Shown piece after piece: positions 46,722-60,500 of a stretch of 64,000 nucleotides of DNA. The stretch is from Chondrosia reniformis. Lineage: Eukaryota > Porifera > Demospongiae > Chondrillida > Chondrillidae. The notes beneath the pieces were generated by a model. The model had not been told where the DNA came from. It worked only from the letters and a program-made list of their open reading frames with translations, and made no database searches. The position numbers and the translations under genes are program-made. The first letter of the stretch is position 1; each line of letters starts with the position of its first letter. The stretch covers positions 4,402,001-4,466,000 of the forward strand of contig OX359191.1 of assembly GCA_947172415.1 (NCBI GenBank). Direction: 5' to 3'.

Positions 46722-49700
46722 GTTGTATGTATTACTTGTATGTATTAGTTGCATGTACTAGTTATATGTACTAGTTGTATGTACTACTTGTATGTATGTA
46801 CTAGTAAATAGTTGTATATACAAGTTGTATGTACTAGTACTGGTTATATTTCCTAGTTGTAGGTACTAGTTGTATGTGCTAGTTGTATATACTGGTTGTA
46901 TGTACTAGTAACTAGTTGTATATAATAATTGTAAGTGCTAGTTGTATATATGTACTAGTAACTAGTTGTATGAACTAGTTGTGTGACCTAGTTGTAAGAA
47001 CTAGTTGTGTGTGCTAGTTGTGTGTACTAGTTGTTCATACTAGTTGTATCTATTATTTATTTGTACCAGTTCTATGTGTATGTTCTAGTTACATGTTGTA
47101 GTTACGTGTTCTAGTTGCATGTACTAGTTGTATGTAATAGTTGCATGTACTAGGTGTATGTACTAGTTGCATTACTAGTCATATGTACTAGTTGTGTGTA
47201 ATTGTTGCTTGTACTAGTGATAATTACTAGTTGTCCTTAGAAGTTGTATGTACTAGTTATATTCACTAGTTGTATATACTAGTAACTAGTTGTATGCACT
47301 AGTTTTTTGTACTAATTTTTTTAACTAGTACTGATTATATTTACTAGTCGGAGGTACTACTTGTGTATGCTAGTATTATGTAGTAGTTTTATGTCCTAAT
47401 TGTATATACTAGAGGTATGAACTAGCTTTATGTACTAGTTATATACTAGTTGTATGTACTAGTTGTATGTTCTAGTGTTATAGAATCGTTCTATGTACTA
47501 GTTCAAAGTCCTAATTGTAGTACCAGTTGTATGTGCAAGTTGTATGTACTATTTGTTTGTACTAGTTGAATGTACTAGTTGTATGTACTAGGAACTAGTT
47601 ATATGTACTAATTGTGTTTACTAGTTGCATGTACTAGATGTATGTACTAGTTGTATATGCTAGTTGTATGTTCTAGTTTTACGTGCTAATAACTAGTTGC
47701 ATGTACTAGTTGTATGTGCTAGTTGTATGATCCAGGTGTATTTGTTAGTAACTAGCTGTATGTACCAGTTGAATGTACTAGTTGTAGGTACTAGTACTGG
47801 TTATATTTCCTAGTTGTACTTACTAGTTGTATGTATTAGTACTAGTTGTAGTACTAGTTGAATGTACTAGTTGTATGTGCTAGTTATATTAATTAGTTGT
47901 ATGTAGTGGATGTATTTACCTACAGGTTGTACTAGTGGTATGTGCTGGTTATATTTACTAATTGTAAGTAGTTGTATGCACTAGTTCTAGGTACGAGTTG
48001 TATGTACGAGTTGGTTGTATGTACTAGTTGATTGTACTAGTTGAATTTACTAGTTATAAGTACAAGTTGTGTGTACAAGTTGTATGAACTAGTTGTTTGT
48101 ACTAGTTCAATGTACTAGTTGTATGAAGTAGTTGTATGAACCAGTTGTATATACTAGTTGTATTCTCTAGTTCAGTGTACTATTTATAGTACTAGTTGTA
48201 TGTACTAGTGGTATGTACAAGTTGTATGAACTAGTTGTATGTACTAGTGTATGTACTACTTGAATTTACTAGTTGTAAGTACATGTTGTATGTACTAGTT
48301 TTATGAACTAGTTCTATGAACTAATTGTATAAACTAGGTGTACTACTAGATTAAGGTACTAGTTGTATGTAATAGTGGTATGTATTAGATGTATGTACTA
48401 GTTGTATGTAATAGTTGTATGTACTAGTTGTATGTACTAGGTGTATACTCTAGTTCAATGTACGAGTTGTTGTAGTAGAGGTATGTACTAGCTGTATGTA
48501 CAAGTATTATGTATTAGTTTTATGTACGAGTAGTATGCATTAGTTTTATGTTCTAGTTGTATATACTTGTTGTATGTACTATTTTCATGTTTTAGTTTCA
48601 TGTACTAGTTCAATGTACTATTTTTATGTACTAATTTTATATACTAGTTTTATGTACTAGTTGTAGGAACTAGTTTTGTCTACTAGTTGGATACTCTAGT
48701 TCTATGTACTAGTTGTAGTACTAGTTAAATGTACTAGTTGTATGTGCTAGTTATATTTATTGGTTGAATGTTTTATGAACTATTTCGATGAACTAGTTGT
48801 CTGTACTAGTAGTATGTACTGGTTGGATGTACTAGTTGTATGTACTATTTATATATACTAGTTATATTTGTATGTTCTAGTTATATGGACTAATTGTGTG
48901 TACTAGCTGTAGTACTACTTTTATGTACTAGTTGTGTGTACTAGTTGTATTAACTAGTTGTATGTACTAGTTGTAAGGACTATATCTATGTATTACTTAT
49001 ATGTACTAGTTGTATGTGCTAGTTATATGTACTAGATATAGGTCCGAGATGTATGCTCTAGTTGTATGTACTAATTGTATGCACTAGTTGGATGTACTGG
49101 TTGTATGTACTAGTTTTATATACTATTGAAATATAATATGTTAAAGGTGTATGTTCTAGGTATACGGCCTAGTTGAATGTATTAATTCTACGTACTAGTT
49201 GTAAGTAGAGGTTGTATATACTAGTTGTACGGACTAGTTGTATGCTCTAGTTCTATGTATATACTAGTTGTAGTACTAGTTGTATGTACTAGTTGTATGT
49301 ACTGGTTGAATGTACTGGTAGTATGTACTATTAATATGTACTAGTTGTATGTACTAGTTCCATGGATTAGTTGCAAGTACTAGTTGTAATCACTAGTTAT
49401 ATATAGGTACTAGTGATATGTACTTGTTGTATGTACTAGTTGTACTTTCTAGTTGTACATTCTAGTTGTATGCACTAGTTATATGTATTTGTTGTATGTA
49501 CTAGTTATATGTACCAGCTGTATGTACAAGTGGTAAGTACTAGTTTTAATCACTTGTTATAAGCACTAGTTTAATCTATATACTAGCTATATATTCAAGT
49601 TGTATGTATATATTTGTTTTATGTTCAAGTTGTATGTACTTGTTGTATGTACTAGTGTATGTACTGTTTATATGTACTAATTGTATGTTGCAGTTATATA

Positions 49701-51270
49701 TACTTGTTATGTATTAGTTGTATGTACTATTTACATGTACTAGTTATATGTGTATGTTTTAGTTATATGTTACAGGTGTATGTACAAGTTGTATGTACAA
49801 ATGGTAATCACCAGTTATAGGTACTAGTTATATGTACTAATTGAATGAACTAGTGGTTATGACTGGATATAGGTACTAGTTATATGTACTATTTATATGT
49901 ACTACTTATATGTGTATGTTCTAGTTATACGTACTAGTTGTATGTGCTGGTTGTATGTACTAGTTGGATGTACCAGTAGCATGAACTAGTTGTATGTATT
50001 AGTTGTATGTACTATTTATGTGTACAAGTTATATGTGTATGTTCTAGTTATGATTACTAGTTCTATGTACAAGTTGTATGCATGACTTATATGTACTAGT
50101 TGTATATACTAGTTCTATGTACTAGCTGTATGTAGCAGGTGTATGTACTAGTTGTATGTACTACTATATGTACAAATTATATGTGTATTTTCTAGTTATC
50201 CTTACCTGTTCTATGTACAAGTTGTGGGTACGACTTGTATGTACTAGTTGTATGAACTTGTTATGTGTACTATTTGTTTGTACTAATTGTATGTACTAGT
50301 TATATGTACCAGTAGCATGAACTAGGTGTAGTATTAGTTGTATGTACTATTGATGTGTACAAGTTATATGTGTATGTTCTAGGTATCCTTACTAGTTCTA
50401 TGTACAAGTTGTATGCACTACTTGTATGTACTAGTTGTATATACTAGTCCTATGGACTGGCTGTATGTAGTAGGTGTGTGTACTAGTTGTATGTACTAGT
50501 AGTAATTACAATTTTTACGTTCTAGTTGTAGGAACTGGTTGTATGTATTAGTGTGAATACTGGTTATATGTACTAATTATATGTACCAGTTATATGTGTG
50601 TTTCTAGTTATCCTAACTAGTTCTATGCACTAGTTGTATGTACTAGTTGTATGTACCAGTAGCATGAATTAGTTGTATGTATTAGTTGTATGTACTATTT
50701 ATATGTACAAGTTATATGTGTATGTTCTAGTTATCTTTACTAGTTCTATGTACAAGTTGTATGTACGACTCGTATGTACAAGTGTTATATACTGGTTCTA
50801 TATACCAGTTGCATGTACTAGTTGTATGTACCAGTTGCAGGTACTAGTGGTATGTACCAGTTGTTTGTACTAATTGTATGTGCCAGTTGCATGCACTAGT
50901 TTTATGGACTACATGTATATACTATTCTGTCTGTACAAGTTGTACGTGTATGTTCTAGTTATCCTTAGTGGTTCTATGTACAAGTTATATGTACTAGTTG
51001 TATGTACTAATGGTAATCACTACTTATAGGTACTAGTTCTATTTACTAGCTGTATGTAGTAGATGTATGTATTATTTGTATGAACTACTTATATAGATTA
51101 GTTATATGTATTAATTGAATGTACTAGTAGTAATCACTAGTTATGGGTACTAGTTGTAGGGACTCCTTAAATGTACCAGTTGTTTGTACTAGTTGTATGT
51201 ACCAGTTGCATGTACTAGTTTTATATATTATTTGAATGTTCTGTTTCTATGTACTAGTTGTATGTACTAG
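46722..51270 (-). repeat. 13-bp satellite block
   Basis: About 4.5 kb of degenerate units. A motif with gtatgttctagttatcctta and ctatgtacaagttgtatg recurs several times (49.9-51 kb, and again at 54.6 and 59 kb), marking a higher-order unit. No gene is seen. Confidence 0.93.
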
Positions 51271-51278
51271 TTATTATT

Positions 51279-53440
51279 ATTATTATTTTTTAAACACACT
51301 GGTGAAGGTGCAAAAAAACAGAGACAAATGTAAAATGATTATTATGGTTACATAGTTGATGCTGAAGACACAATAATGTCTAATTCATGTTGACTAAGGT
51401 AGGGAATGACAGTGTGAGTGTCTTGGATTTCTCTAATTAGATAGCCCACAACAACATCATCCGTGGAATAGGATTTACAATGCGAGTTTCAATACATATA
51501 GTTATACCCTACAAAGCTTGAATTGCAAACTTGAGAGCTGTCCCGAAATACAGAACTGATAAGTGTAGATGGGTGAGAAGATGCACTTGATAGTAGTTTC
51601 TTAAATCTAGAATAAATGATGTTATAGATACTGGCAGTTAATCCAACAGAGTGGGCAATAGATGTATGGCAGTTATAAGGTAGCTTCCGATTCGCCTGAT
51701 AACCTTGTTAAATGAAACATTTAGAGATTAGAGGTCAGGGGCATCAAGCCTCCACAATGAGCAGCCATACAGTGAAAGACAGTAAGCATTAAAAAGTTTC
51801 ATCTTTGTCACTGATCACACCCTTTAAATTGAAAAAGAACAGAGTTAGCCTGGCGGATGAATGTCATCGATTTTAAATGAATATCCAATTTATCAGACAG
51901 ATCATGCTGGAGAGTGTTCCCAAGGTGGACAACTGAGTCAACCAAAGGGAGGTGCTGACCACAGAGAGAAAAGCAGGTGTGGTCAGAAACTGCAGTACGC
52001 CTAAAACATATAAGTTGAGTCTTGCTGGGATTAAATTGAATGCTGTGGGACTGAGCATATTCTTCGCAAAGGGCAAGCATCTTTCTTAGAGCATCTGGGG
52101 ATGGAGCAAGAATGGTTAGGTCATCTCCATAACATAAAGCCCCAGAGAAGTAATCCTCCCAGTAATAGCCAAGACCACCGGCATGAGGCGATTCTAGCAA
52201 GCCATCAAGGTAGATTGTACACAATATTGGGCTAAGTACACCGCCTTGACGAACCCCGGTGGAGACCATAAAATAATCAGAGGCTCTACCAGACCATTGG
52301 ACCCGCAATTCCTGAGTCTTGTACCAGTGCAATAACAGGGGAACAACAGGCTTGGGCATCCTTCTATCCAGCAGTTTCTGAAACAAAATGCTGTAGTCAA
52401 CAGTGTCAAAGGCTTTTGATGCATCAATCAGACAAGCATATACTTTAGAACTCCTATTCAAGTAACGGTTAATGACAGCTTTCAAGGCACCAGTACACAA
52501 GGTGGTAGAGAAGCCCGGTTTGAAGCCAATTTGTAGATCACTGGTGATGAGGTATTGACTCCAGGTAGTAAGAATAGACCACTCAAGAACTTTACTGAGA
52601 GAAGATGCAAGGGCAGTGATGTAAAAAGACGTACAAGAAAATGATGTAATGAAGCCGGTGCATTCAAAATATGGTCTGAAGCCAGTGAGGCACCACCAAC
52701 CTTTCCATGTTTGAGCTTCCCAAAGGCCTCCTGGATTGTTTCCAATGACTCAAATATGGGAGCAATATCAGCTGAAGTTAGAACTGATTCAAGATTTTCC
52801 GGCAGTTCTGTAGTTACAGAATTGTCAATGGAGTTGTACAGGCGCTTGAAACTATTGAACCACAGATTGGCAATGTTGACAGACCCATTAACATTATCAA
52901 CAACTGGAGATGGAGGACCTTTTTTTCTGCCGACAGCTAGATGCACTTTAGACCAGAAACGCGGTTAGGGTCTTGATGTAATGCCTCAGCCAACTTTTCA
53001 CATCTGATATGCTCCTGTCTTCTCCTTACACGTCGGACAGCATACTTGTATCTACGGTGGCAATGCTTTTTGAGCTGAAATAGAACACCAGCAGTAGGAG
53101 AACCAGCATCAAGCCAGAGCTTATGCCACAGCTGGCTAGCCTGTAATTCTGGTTTGACAAACTGTGACCACCCAGCGATGCAGGGTTGTTTGCCAGGTCC
53201 TTTGCATGGGATTGAACAGTCTGCAGCATCCTTAAGGCACTTAACACGCTGATCATACACTTGCTCAAGCTGTTACTGATGAGCTGTGCAGGTTGAATTG
53301 CAACAGGAGATGATGTCATCGTTCATCTCCATGTTCATAGACTCTAGTGCATGCCCAAATATATTCTGGAACATATTAATGTGATGATTATTGGCTTTAT
53401 ACCCCTTGTTTTAGATATATTTACTGAGTTTATGGACAAG
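51279..53440 (-). mobile_element. 5'-truncated non-LTR retrotransposon (LINE C)
   Basis: This minus-strand RT remnant has a (TAA)n-type 3' tail, seen on the plus strand as TTATTATTATTATTA at about 51273-51287. About 500 bases of 3' untranslated sequence (51288-51800) lie between the tail and the RT end. The 5' boundary with satellite is near 53440. Confidence 0.82.
51808..53319 (-). pseudogene. Non-LTR reverse transcriptase remnant (LINE C)
   Basis: From the 5' side: a linker with CQELQASQLWHKLW-like sequence (52937-53260), a region before the fingers (PENLESVLTSADIAPIFE, then AFGKLKHGKVGG), and a frameshift at about 52600-52660. The intact RT core (51808-52500) has motif A ACLIDASKAFDTVDYSILF, motif B GVRQGGVLSPILCTIYLDG, and motif C ALCYGDDLTILAPS with the YGDD catalytic pair, then SIQFNPSKTQLICF. 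The usual LINE motif is YADD or FADD, so YGDD is slightly unusual. It differs from LINE A and LINE B, so three separate families hit this locus. The upstream endonuclease is missing. The clade could be CR1/L2-like but is uncertain. Confidence 0.86.
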
Positions 53441-53450
53441 TGTTTTCGCT

Positions 53451-53743
53451 AGTTATATCTACTACTTGTATGTACTAGCATTATGAACTAGTTATGTACT
53501 AGTTGTATGTACTGGTTGAATGAACTGCAAGTATGTACTAGTAATATATACTAGTTGCATGTACTAGTTATATGTAGTAGTTGCATGTATTAGTTTTAAT
53601 CACTAGTTATAGGTACTAGTGATATTTACTAGTTATATGTACTAGTTGTACGTACTAGTTGTATATTCTTGTTGAATATACTAGTTAAACGTACTGGTTG
53701 TATACATGTACTAGTTATCTGTACTAGTTGTATGTACTAGCTA
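53451..53743 (-). repeat. 13-bp satellite block
   Basis: A short stretch of degenerate units between LINE C and the first MITE. Confidence 0.9.
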
Positions 53744-54261
53744 CAGTGTAGTCCACCTAATTCGAATCTCCAGGGAATCAGGAAAAATTTGAAATAACAG
53801 GAATTTTGAATTATCAGGATTATGTACAAAATAGAAAAGTGATGTCTAAACAACAAAATACATTTGAAATATAATGAAAAAGAGAAAATTACGCAGCCAA
53901 GTAGCAGTAGCAATGTCCTTTTTCTTTTTTCCAGATGGAGCGTTGTCCACGAGATCGATAATCTCTAGTTTTCGTTCCAGAATAAGTGATTGGTATCGTG
54001 AACGTTGCATAGTTAGAGAATAACACCGTACTGAGAATGATTAATGACGAATTAACTAAAATTCTTAACCGTTAAAGGTGCGATTGCCTCCTTAATAACT
54101 TTGAGCTCGCATATTTGTGTTGAAATACTTCCGTATTCTCTACGAAATCAACGAAAATTCCCAACTAAATTGATATACTGGGACTATACAGGGAACCGGA
54201 GTTCTATTTGTAATAGGCAAAATTTCATCAAAAACGGATTCGAATTAAGTGGACTACACTG
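53744..54261. mobile_element. TA-flanked MITE, pogo/Tigger-like ends
   Basis: The 518-bp element has inverted ends CAGTGTAGTCCACCTAATTC and, from the right, CAGTGTAGTCCACTTAATTC. TA flanks both ends (53742-53743, 54262-54263). The interior is AT-rich without a transposase. CAGT...TAATTCGAA ends and the TA target fit the pogo/Tigger branch of Tc1/mariner. Confidence 0.85.
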
Positions 54262-55443
54262 TATATGTAATACTAATATGTACTAGTTGCATGAACTAGT
54301 TATATGCACTTGTTGTAAGTACTAGTTGTATAGTCTAGTTGTATGTACTAGTTGTATGTACTAGTTTTATGTTCTAGTTGTATGTACTGGTTGCATGTAC
54401 TAGTGTATATACGGGTTATATGTACTAATTTTATGGACCAGTTATATATACCAGTTATGCATTAGTTGTAAGTACTATTTGTATGTACTAGTTATATGTT
54501 CTAGGTGTATGTACAAGTTGCATGAAGTAGATGTATATTCTAGTTATATTTACTAGGTGTATGTACCAGTTGCAGGTACTAGTTGTATGTACCAGTTGCA
54601 TCTACTTGTTGTATGAACTAGTTGTATGTACTATTCATATGTACAAGTTATATGTGTATGTTCAAGTTATCCTTACTAGTTCTATGTACAAGTTGTATGT
54701 ACGAGTTGTATGTACTAGCTGTATAAACTAGTTAAATGTACTAGTTGCATGTACTAGTTGATTGTACCCGTGGCAATTACTATAGGAACTATTTATATAT
54801 ACAAGTTTTATGTACTTGTTGTATATTCTAGTTGTATGTACTGGTAATATATATTGGTTATATGTACTAGTTTTATGTACTAGTTGTATGTATATACTGG
54901 TTGCATGCACTGGTTTTATGTAGCTGTATGTACTGGTTGTATCTACTAATTGTATTTACTAGTTTTATGTACTATTTATATGAACTAGTTATATGTACTA
55001 TTTATATGTCCTAGTTATATGTGAATGATCTAGTTATATGTACTAGGTGTATGAACCATTGGTGTGTACTAGATGTTTGTACTAGTTGTATGTACTATTC
55101 ATATGTACAAGTTAAATGTATATGTTCTAGTTATTGTTTCTAGGTCTATGTACAAGTTGTATGTACTAATTGTATGAACTAGTTAAATACACTAGGTGTA
55201 TGTACTAGTTGCATATACTAGTTATGTACTAGTTGTATGTACTGGTTGTATGTACTATTTATATGTACTAGGTGTATGTAATAGTTATATGTACTATTTA
55301 TCTGTAATAGTTAAATGTACTCTCTATATGTGCTATTTATATGTGTATGTTCTAGTTATATTAACTAGTTATATTAACTAGTTGTATGTACAAGTTGTAG
55401 GTACTAGTTTTATGTACAAGTTGTAGTTACTAGTTGTATTATA
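54262..55443 (-). repeat. 13-bp satellite block
   Basis: Degenerate units between the two MITEs. The frames of about 60 codons in it are by-products. Confidence 0.93.
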
Positions 55444-55977
55444 CAGTCATGGCTCTTTAATCCAGCCATGTTGGTTTCATAGAAATATGCTGGATTAAAG
55501 AGGGTGCTGGATTAACAAATCTTCAATCATTCCTCATGTAGATACATATATATTCATATGCACACAGCTCACTGACTGGTACATTTTTAGCGCGAACGTC
55601 AGAAAACCGCAAAAACAACGCACGCTCTAAATCTATGGGTCTCAGTCGTTTCGCTTCGGGTAGACTCTCGTCTAAGGATAGCCAGTGGTTCTTTTGCCGC
55701 AGTATATCTCCAACTGTTAAACGTCCGATCTTCAGATTAAACCGAGAAGCTATCGCAGCGGCTGTTTCCTCGTGAGTAGCCTTCGGAGGTGCGGATTAAC
55801 AAGACAAAAGCGCATAATAACGTATACGAAAGTGTGAAAACTGGCGCTGCCGGATCCGGAAACCAAAGTCCGGATTAGCGTGTTCAAAAATGTACGGAGT
55901 ATATCGGTTTTACTTAATAATTGTACGGATATCAAGGGTGCCGGTTTAACAGAGGCCGGATTAAAGAGTCATGACTG
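55444..55977. mobile_element. TA-flanked MITE, second pogo-like family
   Basis: The 534-bp element has ends CAGTCATGGCTCTTTAATCC and, from the right, CAGTCATGACTCTTTAATCC. TA lies on both sides (55442-55443, 55978-55979). An internal CTGGATTAAAGAGGGTGCTG repeats the end motif. No transposase frame is seen. Confidence 0.87.
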
Positions 55978-57033
55978 TACTAGTTATAAGTACTATTTAT
56001 CTGTACTAGTTATATGTACTCTTTATATGTACTTGTCAAAAGTGTATGTTCTAATTATATGTATTAGTTGAATGTATAAGTTGTATGTAATAGTTATATG
56101 TACTAGTTGTATATACTAGTAATATATACTTAGTGTGCGTACTAGTTGTATGTATTAGTTGTAAACACTAGTTATATTGAACCAGTTATTAGTAATATTT
56201 TTATGCGCTGGTTGCATGTTCTAGACATATGTAAGGTTATATGGACTAGTGTACTAGTTGTATTTACTAGTAGCGTGTGCTAGCTATTTTTACTAGTTGT
56301 AAGCACTCGTTGTATGTATATATTAGTTATATGTACTAGTTATATCTACTAGATGTATGTATTAGTTGAAGGTACTAGCGTTATGTACCAGTGATATGTA
56401 CTGGTTGTATGTTTACTTGAATGTACTAGTTGTGTGGTATTTACTAGTTCTATATGGATGTACTATCAGTTATATGTACTAAATATGTGAACTAGTTATA
56501 TTTACTAGTTTCATGCACTAGTTGTATGTACTTCTTCCGTGTTTAAGTTGTATGTACTAGTTGTATGTACTAATGGTAATCACTAGTTAGAGGTACTAGT
56601 TAAATATACTAGTTAAATGTACTAGTTGAATCACTAGTTATATGTACTAGTTATATGTACTAGTTATATGTACTAGTGGTAATCACTAGTTATAGGTACT
56701 AGTTCTATGTACTAGCTGAATGTAGTAGGTGTATGTACTAGTTGTATGAATTACTTATATTTATTAGTTGTATGTATTAATTACATGTACTAGTTGTAAT
56801 CACTAGTTATGGGTACTAGTTGTACAGACTCGTTATATGTACCAGTTGTTTGTACTAGTTGTATGTACTAGTTGTATGTACCAGTGTCATGTACTAGTTG
56901 TTCGTACTAGTTGTTTATTATAGTTGTATGTACTAGTAATATGTACTGGTTTTATGTACTATTTATATGAACTAGTTGTATGTCCTAGGTTTATGTACTA
57001 TTTACATCTACTAGTTATGTAATAGTTGTATGT
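55978..57033 (-). repeat. 13-bp satellite block
   Basis: Degenerate units. About 56560-56780 is paralogous to about 58470-58640 (shared ggtaatcactagttataggtactag variants). Confidence 0.93.
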
Positions 57034-57580
57034 AATGATAAGCAAAAGCATTCACTGGAAGATATTACGCCAAACCAGCCAAGGACCGAAGTCTAATCTT
57101 GGCTGGGGGACCGAAGTCCTATTAAAAATGGCAACCAGTGATCACCTCCCAGTCATCCAAGATGGGAAAAAAATCATCAAAGAACCACAGACAGCTGTAT
57201 CGCCCTCATTTGGGCTCATCAGTGTGGTACACTTCAATGATGGTGAGTTGGATGACCGTCTTCACTTATTAATCAGCCACAAGTGAAACACTTGTGGTTT
57301 CATAATAAGCAAAGATGGAGGGCTGCAGTCTAAGCGAGACCGAGCGCTCACAATGAAAAAAGGGAGTTAATTGCACTGAGCTGTGCAAAGGCTAGGATGA
57401 TAAGCAAAAGTATTCACTGGAAGATATTACTGGTTGCCATTTTTAATAGGACTTCGGTCCCCCAGCCAAGATTAGACTTCGGTCCCTTGGCTGGTTTGGC
57501 GTAATATCTTCCAGTGAATACTTTTGCTTATCATCCTGGCCTTTGCACAGCTCAGTGCAATTAACTCCCTTTTTTCATTG
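57034..57580. mobile_element. Complex foldback element carrying a hammerhead-like motif
   Basis: The block 57351-57433 is inverted at 57501-57580, and the left segment 57035-57141 is inverted within 57432-57533. The element thus contains one sequence in three arrangements around a unique region with a ribozyme fold. This suggests a PLE-type insertion that snapped back on itself. The 86-codon frame at 57026-57286 starts in the arm and has no domain. Confidence 0.72.
57185..57227 (-). ncRNA. Hammerhead-like motif, best geometry but core mutation
   Basis: On the minus strand: stem I CCACA with TGTGG (five perfect pairs), core CTGATGA (57222-57216), stem II GCCC/GGGC with an AAATGA loop and no extra base, palindromic ACAGCTGT as stem III, and cleavage base C (57190). 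The invariant GAA reads GAT, which should abolish cleavage. Confidence 0.68.
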
Positions 57581-60500
57581 TATGTACTGGTTGTGTGTAC
57601 TGGTTGTATGTACTAGATGTATGAACTAGTTATAATTACTAGTTTCATGTACTAGTTGTATGTTCTAGTTGTGTGTTCAAGTTATATGTATGTACTAGTT
57701 CTTTGTACTAGTTCTCTGTACTAGTTTTTGTACTAGTTTAATTTAGTAGTTGAATGTACCAGTTGTATATACTAGTTGTATATACTAGTTGTAAGGACTA
57801 GTTGTATGTACAAGTTGCATATACTAATGGTAGTACCAGTGGGGTAAGTACTAGTTGTATATACTAGTTGTATGAACTAGTTGTATGTCCTAGTTGTATG
57901 TACTAGTTGTATGTAGCTCTAGATTAATGTACTAGTTGTATGTAGTAGTTGTGGGTTGTAATGGCATGTACTATTTTTATATGTGTGAACTAGTTATATG
58001 CACTAGTTTTATATACTAGTTGTGTGTACTGGTTGTATGTAATATTTGTATGTAATAGTTATATGTGCTAGTTGTGGTACTAGTTGTGTGTATTGGTTGT
58101 ATGTACTTATTGTATGTACTTATTGTATGTACTAGTTCTATGTACTAGTTGTAGTACTAGTTCTATGTACTAGTTCTTAAAACTAGTTGTAAGTACAAAT
58201 TGTATGTCCTAGTTGTACGTACTAGTTGGATGTACGAGTTGTATGTCCTAGTTGTAGTACTAGTTGGATGTATTTGTTGTTTGTACTATTGGTATGTACT
58301 AATTGCATGTACTTGTTGTGTATACTAGTTGTAGGACTAGTTTTATGTACTGGTTGTATGTACTAGTTGTGTGTACTAGTTGTGTGTACTAGTTATATTT
58401 ACTAGTTGTAAGTACTAGTTTATTTTACTAGCTGTATGTACTAGTTGTATGTACTAGAACTTTGTAGTAGTTGTATGTACTAATGGTAATCACTAGTTAT
58501 AGGTACTAGTTATATGTACTAGTTGAATGTACTAGTGGTAATCACTAGTTATAGGTACTAGTTCTATGTACTAGCTCTATGTAGTAGGTGTATGTACTAG
58601 TTGTATGAATTCCTTATATATATTAGTTGTATGTATTAATTATATGTACTAGTTGTAAGTACTGGTTGTATGTACTGGTTGTATGTACTAGTTGTATGTT
58701 CTAATTATGTGTACTTGGTGTACTATTAGTTGTATGTACTAGTTAGGTATTAGTTGTATGTAGTATTTATATGTACTAATTATATGTTTATGTTCTTACT
58801 GTATGTACTAGTGGTAGGTATTGGTTGAATATAGTGTTTGTATGTACTAGTTCTATGTACTATATAGTTATATTTGTATGTTCCAGTTATATGTGCTAGG
58901 TGTATGTACAATTTATATGAACTAGACATATGTACTAGTTTTTTGCACCAGTTGTAGGTACTAGTTGTATGTACCAGTTGCATGTACTAGTTGTATGTAC
59001 TAGTTATATGTGTACAAGTTATATGTGTATGTTCTAGTTATCCTTACCAGTTCTATGTACAAGTTGTATGTACGAGTTGTATGTACTAATTGAATGATCT
59101 AGTTATATGTACTAGTTGTATGTACTAGTTGTAAGAACTCCTTGTTTGTACTAGTTATATTTCCTAGTTGCAAGTACTAGTTGTATGTTCTAGTTGTATG
59201 TACTAGTTGTATGAACTAGTTGTAGAACTAGTTTAAAGTACTAGTTGTATGTGCTATTACAACTTATATTTCCAAGTTGTATATATTTCTCGTATGTACT
59301 AGTTGTATGTGCTATTACAACTTATATTTCCAAGTTGTATTATTTCACGTATGTACTAGTTGTATGTACTAGTTGTATGTACTAGTTGTATGTTCTAGTT
59401 GTATGAACTAGTTGTATATTCTAGTTGTATGTACTAGTTATATGTATTAGTTTTATGTCCTAGTTTTATGTACTAGTTGCACATATATACTAGTTATGTG
59501 CTAGTTGTATTTACTGGTTGAAATTACTGGTTGTATATACTAGTTGTATGAACCGGTTGTAGGTACTATTTATATATACTAGTTGAATGTACTCTTTATA
59601 TGTACTATTTATCTGTATTAGTTATATATACTATTTCTATGTACTAGTTATATGTGTATGTTTTAGTAATATATTCTACTTGTATGTATAAGTTGTATGT
59701 ACTAGATGTGTGTACTTGTTGTATATACCTGTTGTTTGTACTATTTGTATGTACCAGTTGCATTTACTACTTTTATGTACTATTTATATGTACAAGTTAT
59801 ATGTGTATGTTCTGGTTATCCTTACCAGTTATATGTACTAGTTGTATATACGAATTGTATGTACTAGTTGAATAATCTAGTTATATGTATATACTAGTTC
59901 TATGTACTAGTTTTAGGTACTAGTGGTAATCACTAGTTTTAGGTACTAGTTATATGTACTAGTTTTAGGTGCAAGTTGTACATACTAGTTGTATATTCTA
60001 GTTGTAAGTACTAGTAATCTGTCCTGGTTCCATATACTGGTTATATGTACTTGTTGTATGTCCTAGTGTTATGTAATAGTTGCATATACTAGTTATCTAG
60101 TAGTTATATGTACTAGTTGTAGGTACTGATTGTATGTACTGGTTGTTTGTACTAGTTTTATGCACTGGTTGTATATGCTACCTATATTTACTTGTTCTAT
60201 GTACTGGTTTTATGTACTTATTATATATACTAGTTATATGTACCATTTATATGGACTAGTTTAATGTATATGTTCAAATTATATATATGTACCAGTTGAA
60301 TACAAACGTTGTATTTACTAGTTATATGTACTAGTTGTATGTACTATTTACATTTACAAGTTATATGTGTATGTTCTAGTTATATCAACTAGTTGAATGA
60401 ACAAGTTGTATGTAATAGTTATATGTACTAGGTGTATGTACTAGTCATATGTACTTGGTGTACGTACTAGTTGTAGGTATTAGTTGTAAACACTAGTTAT

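Noticed and set aside
50673..50873. Peptide frames of 60-75 codons such as MYVLVVCTIY... in the satellite
   Set aside because: The 13-base unit gives the same 13-residue repeat in every frame and a TAG once per 39 bases; longer frames arise only where substitutions hit the stops. Not genes.
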